A DNA stretch of 64,000 nt from the NCBI GenBank assembly GCA_016719465.1, contig JADJYY010000012.1:73823-137822 (forward strand). Reading direction: 5' to 3'. Source of the stretch: Hydrogenophilales bacterium (GTDB lineage: Bacteria > Pseudomonadota > Gammaproteobacteria > Burkholderiales > Thiobacillaceae). This document shows positions 56,769-64,000 of this stretch, in pieces. The stretch's first letter is position 1, and each line of letters starts with the position of its first letter. The position numbers were made by a program, and so were the translations under genes. The notes under the pieces are model-generated. The model searched no databases. It was not told where the DNA came from and worked only from the letters and a program-made list of their open reading frames with translations.

Positions 56769-56795
56769 TCGATATGTAGTTAAAATACATAACGA
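56769..56795 (+). promoter_or_regulatory. ModE operator upstream of modEABC
   Basis: TCGATATGTA (56769-56778), 7 bp, TACATAACGA (56786-56795). The arms are inverted with 9 of 10 matches and resemble the ModE consensus TCGTTATATA...TATATAACGA. Located 22 bp before the modE ATG, so the mod operon is predicted to be repressed by ModE-molybdate. Confidence 0.82.
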
Positions 56796-56817
56796 GATCG
56801 GAGCAGGAGAATGGGAC

Positions 56818-57612
56818 ATGAACACCGCAACGGAATCCACCGCCTTTCCCAAGGCCATGCTGGCCAGGGGCCGGCGCTGGGATCATCTGGAACTGTTGGA
56901 GCGCATCGACGCCTCCGGTTCCATCTCGGCCGCTGCAAATGCCATGGGCATGAGCTACAAGGCTGCCTGGCAGGCGGTGGAAGCCATGAACAACGTCTCC
57001 GAGCAGCCCGTGGTCGCGCGCCAGACCGGCGGCAGGCACGGTGGCGGCACGACGTTGACCGAATACGGCCGCCGCGTGGTGGCCGCCTACCGTCGTCTGG
57101 AGAAGGAACAGGAACGGGTTCTGGCCCACCTGAACCGGATCACGGACGACTTCGACGAGTACTACCGCGTGATCAGGAGATTCGATATGCAAACCAGCGC
57201 CCGCAACCAATTCCTCGGCAAGGTCAAGACCGTGAAACCCGGCGCCGTAAACGCCGAGGTGATCCTCGACATCGGCGGCGGCGACCAACTCGCCGCCATC
57301 ATCACCATGGACAGCGTCGAGCACCTGGGCCTCAAGCCGGGCATGGAAGCCTACGCCCTGGTCAAGGCGCCCTGGGTCATCCTCACCACCGACGACAGCC
57401 TGAAGACCAGCGCCCGCAACCGTCTGTGCGGCACCGTGGTGCGCTGCCAGGAGGGCGCGGTCAACGGCGAGGTCATCGTCGAACTGCCCGGCGGCAAGAC
57501 CGTCGCCGCCATCGTCACCAACGACAGCATCCAGTCCCTCGGCCTGAAGGTCGGCGTGCGCGCCTGCGCCCTGATCAAGGCCTCCCACATCATCCTGGCG
57601 GTCAACGCCTGA
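56818..57612 (+). CDS. modE: Molybdate-dependent transcriptional regulator ModE
   Basis: 264 residues: an N-terminal winged-helix domain (WDHLELLERIDASGSISAAANAMGMSYKAAWQAVEAMN) and two Mop/TOBE domains (TSARNQFLGKVKTVKPGAVNAEVIL and TSARNRLCGTVVRCQEGAVNGEVIV) that bind molybdate or tungstate. AGGAGA stands 8 bases before ATG 56818. First gene of modE-A-B-C with its own operator upstream. Confidence 0.96.
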   Translation: MNTATESTAFPKAMLARGRRWDHLELLERIDASGSISAAANAMGMSYKAAWQAVEAMNNVSEQPVVARQTGGRHGGGTTLTEYGRRVVAAYRRLEKEQERVLAHLNRITDDFDEYYRVIRRFDMQTSARNQFLGKVKTVKPGAVNAEVILDIGGGDQLAAIITMDSVEHLGLKPGMEAYALVKAPWVILTTDDSLKTSARNRLCGTVVRCQEGAVNGEVIVELPGGKTVAAIVTNDSIQSLGLKVGVRACALIKASHIILAVNA

Positions 57613-58395
<783 letters not shown>

Positions 58396-58406
58396 ACTTG
58401 CCATCC

Positions 58407-59081
58407 ATGTTTGAAAGCACCGACCTCGCCGCCGTCTGGCTTACCCTCAAGCTTGCCGCCGTCACCACCACGCTGCTGCTGGTGATCGGCACGCCCCTGG
58501 CCTGGTGGCTGGCGCGTACCCGCTCGTGGTGGAAGGGGCCGGCGGGGGCGGTGGTGGCCCTGCCCATCGTGCTGCCGCCCACGGTCATCGGCTTCTACCT
58601 GCTGGTGGCGATGGGGCCCAACGGGCCGGTGGGCCAGTTCACCCAGGCCCTGGGCCTGGGCTTGCTGCCCTTCACCTTCGCCGGCCTGGTGGTGGCGTCG
58701 GTTTTCTACTCCCTGCCCTTCGTGGTGCAGCCCCTGCAAAATGCCTTCGAGGCCATCGGCGAGCGGCCCCTGGAAGCGGCCGCCACCCTGCGCGCCTCGC
58801 CCCTGGACGCCTTCTTCAGCGTCGTCGTGCCCCTGGCCCGCCCCGGTTACCTCACCGCCAGCGTGCTGGGTTTTGCTCACACCGTGGGGGAGTTCGGCGT
58901 GGTGCTGATGATCGGCGGCAACATCCCCGACCAGACCCGGGTGGTGTCGGTGCAGATCTACGACCACGTGGAGGCCATGGAATACGCCCAGGCCCACGGG
59001 CTGGCGGCGGGCATGGTGGTGTTCTCCTTCCTGGTGCTGCTGGCGCTGTACACCCTGAATCCGACCGGGAGGCGGAAGTGA
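58407..59081 (+). CDS. modB: Molybdate ABC transporter permease
   Basis: 224 residues, five or six membrane helices. The EAA loop [26 protein letters not shown] and [32 protein letters not shown] are typical of ModB. ATG at 58407; an upstream TTG at 58398 is less likely. A dispersed repeat separates it from modC. Confidence 0.95.
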   Translation: MFESTDLAAVWLTLKLAAVTTTLLLVIGTPLAWWLARTRSWWKGPAGAVVALPIVLPPTVIGFYLLVAMGPNGPVGQFTQALGLGLLPFTFAGLVVASVFYSLPFVVQPLQNAFEAIGERPLEAAATLRASPLDAFFSVVVPLARPGYLTASVLGFAHTVGEFGVVLMIGGNIPDQTRVVSVQIYDHVEAMEYAQAHGLAAGMVVFSFLVLLALYTLNPTGRRK

Positions 59082-59103
59082 GGCGCGCCCTTTGCCTGCC
59101 GTT

Positions 59104-59215
59104 CCCCCCTTTGCAAAAGCCCCCTTGCGAGGATAAAGGGGGACAGGGGGGATTCGTCGTCGGAGGAAAGGCGGCACAGATAAATCCCCCCCCGCCCCCC
59201 TTTTGCAAAGGGGGG
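59104..59215. repeat. Dispersed inverted-repeat element, copy A (modB-modC spacer)
   Basis: Outer arms CCCCCCTTTGCAAAAG (59104-59119) and CTTTTGCAAAGGGGGG (59200-59215) are perfect complements over 16 bp. An internal CTTGCGAGGATAAAGGG segment reappears, inverted, in copy B at 62272-62384. MITE-like; it splits the mod operon without a gene. Confidence 0.88.
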
Positions 59216-59240
59216 AGTTGCTTCAGCGGGGAGTCCGGGC

Positions 59241-60314
59241 GTGAACGCCATCCGCGCCCGCTTCCGCCTCGATCGTTCCGACTTCCGCCTGGATGTGGAC
59301 CTGAATCTGCCCGGCCGGGGCGTCACCGCCCTGTTCGGCCCTTCCGGCTCGGGCAAGACCAGCCTGTTGCGCCTCATCGCCGGCCTGGACCGGGCGCAGG
59401 ACGGCGAGCTGAGCGTCAACGGCCAGGTCTGGCAGGACGCGGGCAGCTTCCTGCCTATCCACCGGCGCCCCTTGGGCTATGTGTTCCAGGAAGCCAGCCT
59501 GTTTCCCCACCTCAGCATCCGCCGCAACCTGGAATTCGGCATGAAGCGGGTGGGCGCGTCGGACCGCAGAGTGAGCCTGGACCAGGCCATCGAGTTGCTG
59601 GGCATCGGCCATCTGCTGGATCGCAAGCCGGACAGCCTGTCCGGCGGCGAGCGGCAGCGGGTGGCCATCGCCCGGGCCCTGGCGGTGAGCCCGCGCATCC
59701 TGCTCATGGACGAGCCCCTGGCGGCCCTGGACCTGGCGCGCAAGCAGGAAATCCTGCCCTACCTGGAAAAGCTCCACGACGAACTGGAAATCCCGCTGCT
59801 CTATGTCAGCCACGCGCCCGACGAGGTGGCCCGGCTGGCGGATCACCTCGTGGTCATGGACGGCGGGCGGGTCCTGGCGGACGGTCCCCTCATCGACACC
59901 CTGGCGCGGGTGGACCTGCCCATCCGCCTGGGGGAGGACGCGGGCGTGGTGCTGGACGCGGTGGTGGAGCAGCGGGATGCGGACTGGCACCTGGCCCGCG
60001 TGGCGTTCGCCGGCGGCGCCGTCTGGGCCAGGGACGCCGGCCACCCACCCGGCCATCGCGTGCGGGTGCGCATCCTGGCCCGGGATGTCAGTCTCGCCCT
60101 GGAACATGCGAGCGGCACCAGCATCCTGAACATCCTGCCCGCCGAGGTCCGGGAAATCGCCGACGACGAGCATCCGGGCCAGGCCCTGGTCAGTCTGGAC
60201 GTCGGCGGCTCGCCCCTGATGGCCCGCCTCACGCGGCGCTCCATCCATGCCCTCGCCCTGGCCCCGGGCAAAAGGGTCCATGCCCAGATCAAGGCGGTGG
60301 CGCTGGTGGGTTGA
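59241..60314 (+). CDS. modC: Molybdate ABC transporter ATP-binding protein
   Basis: 357 residues: Walker A GPSGSGKTS, the signature LSGGERQRVAIARAL, Walker B LLMDEPLAALD, then a C-terminal TOBE/Mop domain (GTSILNILPAEV). GTG start at 59241 with GGGGAG upstream. The repeat in front means modC may rely on read-through from modB. Confidence 0.96.
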   Translation: MNAIRARFRLDRSDFRLDVDLNLPGRGVTALFGPSGSGKTSLLRLIAGLDRAQDGELSVNGQVWQDAGSFLPIHRRPLGYVFQEASLFPHLSIRRNLEFGMKRVGASDRRVSLDQAIELLGIGHLLDRKPDSLSGGERQRVAIARALAVSPRILLMDEPLAALDLARKQEILPYLEKLHDELEIPLLYVSHAPDEVARLADHLVVMDGGRVLADGPLIDTLARVDLPIRLGEDAGVVLDAVVEQRDADWHLARVAFAGGAVWARDAGHPPGHRVRVRILARDVSLALEHASGTSILNILPAEVREIADDEHPGQALVSLDVGGSPLMARLTRRSIHALALAPGKRVHAQIKAVALVG

Positions 60315-60371
60315 TTTCCTCGCGGATGGATGTCCGGGCACCGGGGTCGGCATGCCTGCCCGAGTCGTCGA

Positions 60372-62249
60372 CTACAACACCACCTGGGCCCCCAGTTCCA
60401 CCACCCGGTTGGGCGGCAGGCCGAAGTAGCGGGCCGGGCCGCCGGCGTTGCGGGCCAGGGCGATGAACAGATGCTCCCGCCACCAGCTCATGTCCGATTT
60501 TTTCCTCGGAATCAGGGTTTCCCGGCCCAGGATGAAGGTGGTGTCTTCCGGGTCGCAGGGCATGCCCTTGCCGGCGCAGGTGCGCAGGGTCTTGCTCAGG
60601 TCCGGCTTGTCCATGAAGCCGAAAAGGACACGGACCCGGTGGAAGCGCCCACTCAGGTGTTCCACCTGGACCCGCTTGTGGGTGGGCACGAAGGGCAGGT
60701 CGGCGAAAGCCACGTTCAGGATCACCACCCGCTCGTGCAGGCTCTTGAAGTGCTTGAGGCTGTGCAGCAGGGCGTGGGGAACCTGGTCCGGGTGGGGCGT
60801 GAGGAAGACGGCGGTGCCGGGGATGACGGGCATGTCGGACTGGCCGAGGCTCTCGACGAAGGCCGCCAGGGGCAGGGCGTCCCGGTCCCGGCGCTCCTTG
60901 AGCAGTTCCCGGCCGCGCTTCCATGTGGTCATGAACAGGAAGACCAGCGCCGCGAAGGCCAGGGGGAACCAGCCGCCGTCGGCGAACTTGAGGATATTGG
61001 CGGAGAAGAAGCCCAGGTCTACCGCCAGGAAGGCGCCCAGGATCAGGCCGCCCCGTACCGGTCCCCAGCCCCAGAGCCGGCGCGCCACCACGTAGACCAG
61101 CAGGGTGGTGATGATCATGGTGCCGGTGACGGCGATGCCGTAGGCGGAGGCCAGGCGGGTGGAGGAACCGAAAGCCAGCACCAGGGCCGCCACGGCGATA
61201 AACAGGGCCCAGTTCACGCCGGGCAGGTAGATCTGGCCGCGCTCCCGGTGGGAAGTGTGCTGTACCCGCATGCGTGGCGCGTAGCCGAGCTGGATGGCCT
61301 GGTGGGTGATGGAATAGGCGCCGGAGATGACGGCCTGGGAGGCGATGACGGTGGCGGCGGTGGCCAGGGCCACCAGGGGGTAGAGGGCCCAGTCCGGCGC
61401 CAGGTGATAGAAGGGGTGGGCGATGGCCTCCGGCCGGGTCAGCAGCAGGGCGCCCTGGCCGAAGTAGTTCAGGGTCAGGGCCGGCAGCACCAGGCCCAGC
61501 CAGGCCAGGCGCACGGGTTTGCGCCCGAAGTGGCCCATGTCCGCGTACAGGGTTTCCGCGCCGGTCACGGCCAGCACCACCGCGCCCAGGGAGAAGAAGG
61601 CCAGCCCGGGATGGGCCTGGAAGAAGAACACGGCATGGTGCGGCGAGAGGGCGAACAACACCTGGGGGGCCGCCAGGATGTTGAGGATGCCCAGGGCCGC
61701 CAGGACCAGGAACCAGACGCCGGTGATGGGGCCGAACAGGGCGCCCACCCGGCCGGTGCCCTGCTTCTGCACCGCGAACAGGCCCAGCAGCACGCCCAGG
61801 GTGATGGGCACCACCCAGGGTTTGAACACGGGCGTGGCGATCTCCAGGCCTTCCACGGCGGAGAGCACGGAAATGGCCGGGGTGATGACGCCATCGCCGT
61901 AGAACAGGGCGGCGCCGAACAGGCCCAGCAGCATGAGGGCGCGGGCCTGGCGGGCGTTTTCCGTGCAGCGTTGCACCAGGGCCATGAGGGCCATGATGCC
62001 GCCCTCGCCCTGGTTGTCGGCGCGCATGATGAAGGCGGCGTATTTCACCGACACCACCCCCACCAGGGACCAGAAGATCAGGGACAGGATGCCCAGGATG
62101 TTGTCCGGGGTGATGGGCACCGGATGGTGGGCGCCTCCGAACACCTCCTTCATGGCGTAGAGGGGGCTGGTGCCGATGTCGCCGTAGACCACGCCGAGGG
62201 CGGCCAGGGTCAGGGCGGGAAGGCGGTTGTCGCTGTCATTGGCGTGCAT
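60372..62249 (-). CDS. kup: Low-affinity potassium transporter Kup
   Basis: 625 residues, a KUP/HAK/KT-type K+:H+ symporter. The N-terminus carries LGVVYGDIGTSPLYAM, diagnostic of Kup, followed by about twelve membrane helices and a cytoplasmic C-terminal domain of about 160 residues. It converges on modC. The kdpDE genes lie just upstream on the same strand, but a repeat element separates them. Confidence 0.96.
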   Translation of the reverse strand: MHANDSDNRLPALTLAALGVVYGDIGTSPLYAMKEVFGGAHHPVPITPDNILGILSLIFWSLVGVVSVKYAAFIMRADNQGEGGIMALMALVQRCTENARQARALMLLGLFGAALFYGDGVITPAISVLSAVEGLEIATPVFKPWVVPITLGVLLGLFAVQKQGTGRVGALFGPITGVWFLVLAALGILNILAAPQVLFALSPHHAVFFFQAHPGLAFFSLGAVVLAVTGAETLYADMGHFGRKPVRLAWLGLVLPALTLNYFGQGALLLTRPEAIAHPFYHLAPDWALYPLVALATAATVIASQAVISGAYSITHQAIQLGYAPRMRVQHTSHRERGQIYLPGVNWALFIAVAALVLAFGSSTRLASAYGIAVTGTMIITTLLVYVVARRLWGWGPVRGGLILGAFLAVDLGFFSANILKFADGGWFPLAFAALVFLFMTTWKRGRELLKERRDRDALPLAAFVESLGQSDMPVIPGTAVFLTPHPDQVPHALLHSLKHFKSLHERVVILNVAFADLPFVPTHKRVQVEHLSGRFHRVRVLFGFMDKPDLSKTLRTCAGKGMPCDPEDTTFILGRETLIPRKKSDMSWWREHLFIALARNAGGPARYFGLPPNRVVELGAQVVL

Positions 62250-62271
62250 GGCGGTAATCCGGAAAGGTCAT

Positions 62272-62384
62272 CCCCCCCTTTGTAAAGGGGGGCTAGGGGG
62301 GATTTTGGCGAGGCCAGCCATGGCCCAGGTGGCGAAATCCCCCTCGATTCCCTTTATCCTCGCAAGAGGGCTTTGCAAAGGGGG
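62272..62384. repeat. Dispersed inverted-repeat element, copy B (kup-kdpE spacer)
   Basis: Left arm CCCCCCCTTTGTAAAG, right arm CTTTGCAAAGGGG (62371-62383), with the shared CCTTTATCCTCGCAAG segment inside, inverted relative to copy A. The two copies flank modC-kup. Confidence 0.8.
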
Positions 62385-62421
62385 AAGAAAACCAGCGTGG
62401 TGCCCGGTTGGGATGGTCATC

Positions 62422-63102
62422 TCACGCCTCGAACCGATACCCCACGCCCAGTTCCGTCAGCAGGTGCCGGGGCCGGGCCGGGTCGGCCTCCAGCTTGTGG
62501 CGCAGGCGACCCACGTAGATGCGCAGGTAGTGGCCGTGCCCGGCATAGCCCGGCCCCCACACCTCCGCCAGCAACTGGCGCTGGGTGAGCACCCGGCCGC
62601 GATGGGCGACCAGGGTGGTGAGCAGGTGGTATTCCCGGGGGGTGAGGTGGACCGGCTGCCCGGCCCGGGTGACGTTGCGGCGGGCCAGGTCCACTTCCAC
62701 GTCGCCGAAGGCGAGCACGGCTTCGGCGGGCTCGCCGCGTTGTTCCCCCCGGCGCAGCAGGGCCCGCACCCGGGCCAGCAGTTCGGCCACGCCGAAGGGC
62801 TTGGCGATGTAGTCGTCGGCGCCGGCATCCAGGGCCGCCACCTTGTCCGCTTCCAGGCTGCGCGCGGAGAGCACGACCAGGGGCCGCTCCGACCAGGCGC
62901 GGTAGGCGCGGATGAACTCCAGGCCGTCACCGTCGGGCAGGCCCAGGTCCAGCACCACCAGGTCCGGCTTCTCGGCCGCGGCCCGCTCCAGGCCGCCGTT
63001 CACCCGATCCGCCTCCAGCACCCGGCAGCCTTCTCCCTCCAGGGCCAGGCGCACGAAGCGGCGGATATGGGGCTCGTCCTCGACGATCAGGACCGTGTTC
63101 AT
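62422..63102 (-). CDS. kdpE: Response regulator KdpE
   Basis: 226 residues. Receiver domain with the acidic pair in VEDEPHIRR, phospho-Asp in VVLDLGLPDGDG, Thr/Ser and Lys (VLSARS, AKPF), then an OmpR/PhoB winged helix (LTPREYHLLTTLV, YLRIYVGRLRHKLE). KdpD-KdpE regulates K+ uptake genes. Its ATG overlaps the expected kdpD TGA as ATGA. Confidence 0.93.
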   Translation of the reverse strand: MNTVLIVEDEPHIRRFVRLALEGEGCRVLEADRVNGGLERAAAEKPDLVVLDLGLPDGDGLEFIRAYRAWSERPLVVLSARSLEADKVAALDAGADDYIAKPFGVAELLARVRALLRRGEQRGEPAEAVLAFGDVEVDLARRNVTRAGQPVHLTPREYHLLTTLVAHRGRVLTQRQLLAEVWGPGYAGHGHYLRIYVGRLRHKLEADPARPRHLLTELGVGYRFEA

Positions 63103-64000
63103 GCTTCCTCTTCAACGGTGGGCGGGGTGCCCAGGGGCAGGTGAAGCGGGCGCGGGCGCCGCCTTCCGGCGGGTTGTCCAGGGTCAGCGCGCCGCCGTGG
63201 GCTTCCACGATCACCTTGCAGATGGCCAGGCCCAGGCCGACGCCGGGCTGGGCGGATTCCGCCTCGCCCCGGCTGAAGGCCTCGGCCAGGGCCGCATGGG
63301 GCGGGTAGCCGGGGCCGCCGTCGCGCACCTCCACTTCCGCGCGCTGCTCCAGCAGACGGGCGGCGATGGTGATGGGCCGGCCGGGCGGCGAATATTTCAC
63401 CGCGTTGTCCAGCAGGTTGCCCAGCACCCGTTCCAGCAACAGCGGATCGAATTCCAGCAGGGGCATGTCGGCGGGCAGTTCGACGGCGATGGGGTGGGCA
63501 TCCAGGGCCGAGCCCAGCCACTGGATGGCCGAGCCGATGACTTCCTCCAGGGAGTGCCAGTCCTTGCGCGGTGTGACGCCGCCAGCGGAGAGGCGGGCCA
63601 GGTCGAGCAGGTTGGTGACCATGCCGGACAGGCGCAGGGCCTGGTTGCGCAGGGCCCGGGCGGTTTCCCGATGCTGTTCCGGCATGTCCGCCGGGAAGGC
63701 CAGGGTGTCGGCCAGGCCCACCAGGGCGGTGAGGGGCGTGCGCAGGTCGTGGGACAGGCTGGACAGGATGGAGGCGCGCAGGCGCTCCGAAGCCATCCGC
63801 ACCTCGGTGGCCTGGGCCACTTCCACGTAATGCAGGCGTTCCAGGGTGAGGGCGGCGAGGGAGGCGACGGTGTCGAGCAGGGGCCGTTCCCGGTGCAGGG
63901 TTTCGGCGTCCATGGCGACTTCCAGCACGCCCCGGGTGCGCATGGGCGCCTTCAGCGGCAGGTAGAGCACCGCTTCGCCGCGGCCGGTGGCGCCCAGCAG
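63099..64000 (-). CDS. kdpD: Sensor histidine kinase KdpD, 3' part with apparent frameshift
   Basis: Partial at the window edge; about 300 residues seen. A GAF-like region leads to the H-box LSHDLRTPLTALVG, N-box LGNLLDNAVKYSP, and G-boxes in GVGLGLAICKVIVEAHGG. Near 63140-63141 the frame is broken: one C of a CCC run appears missing on the minus strand. With that base restored the protein ends FTLPLGTPPTVEEEA and its TGA overlaps kdpE by ATGA, as expected. Without it the frame reads on into kdpE. This is either a real mutation or an assembly error. Confidence 0.85.
   Translation of the reverse strand, partial: AGRHRPRRSGALPAAEGAHAHPGRAGSRHGRRNPAPGTAPARHRRLPRRPHPGTPALRGSGPGHRGADGFGAPARLHPVQPVPRPAHAPHRPGGPGRHPGLPGGHAGTASGNRPGPAQPGPAPVRHGHQPARPGPPLRWRRHTAQGLALPGGSHRLGHPVAGLGPGCPPHRRRTARRHAPAGIRSAVAGTGAGQPAGQRGEIFAARPAHHHRRPSAGAARGSGGARRRPRLPAPCGPGRGLQPGRGGIRPARRRPGPGHLQGDRGSPRRRADPGQPAGRRRPRPLHLPLGTPPTVEEEA

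Overview
The window is GC-rich, almost gap-free chromosomal DNA from a betaproteobacterium. Lineage evidence: the order tpiA-secG-tRNA-Leu-nuoA..N, folP-glmM joined to pstSCAB, and palindromic repeats typical of Rhodocyclales/Nitrosomonadales-like genomes. The genus is not determined; a facultatively anaerobic, metabolically flexible freshwater or sediment bacterium would fit. No rRNA, CRISPR array or insertion sequence was seen.

Bases 1-10734 form a phosphate block. After the end of folP and glmM comes pstSCAB (no phoU follows), then a pyruvate-kinase-like gene with an 81-residue partner. Converging on these is a minus-strand operon of a PlcP/LpxH-type metallophosphoesterase and two GT4 glycosyltransferases. 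PhoB-type direct repeats (7-bp units every 11 bp) precede all three units. The one before the phosphoesterase is a perfect 7-4-7 Pho box. This suggests a Pho regulon joining phosphate uptake, altered glycolysis and replacement of phospholipids by glycolipids.

Bases 11063-19458 hold the most unusual cluster. It has a diheme cytochrome c, a Tat-exported NapA-like molybdopterin oxidoreductase with a Cys Mo-ligand, three NapG/NapF-type ferredoxins, NapH, and a FixH/YtkA-like plus FixG/NapH-like membrane pair. NapB, NapC and NapD are not encoded. Its substrate cannot be read from sequence.

Bases 19804-36353 are tpiA, secG, tRNA-Leu(GAG) and a complete 14-subunit complex I operon. A nucleotidyltransferase/HEPN pair sits in it between nuoK and nuoL. 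Bases 36568-43255 are accessory: a chemoreceptor with a periplasmic heme-c motif, a HIT protein, a NERD-helicase, a WYL regulator with a small partner, and two orphan proteins.

Bases 43312-44104 contain a miniature island: a RelE/ParE toxin-antitoxin pair between tRNA-Leu(UAA) and a 45-bp copy of that tRNA's 3' end. Then follow dsbA, a SPOR protein, argS, groESL (CIRCE-controlled), acs and glnE. Bases 54789-62249 hold an HDOD protein, a PDC-sensor protein, ModE and ModABC (with a ModE operator) and Kup. The window ends in kdpE and the 3' part of kdpD, which carries an apparent one-base frameshift.

Functional links (inference): ModABC would supply molybdate to the NapA-like enzyme. DsbA would support cytochrome and periplasmic protein folding. 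NuoA-N and the NapGH-type modules would supply and take electrons from the quinone pool. Several palindromic repeats sit inside operons (nuoF-nuoG, nuoI-nuoJ, groES-groEL, modB-modC) and may tune mRNA.
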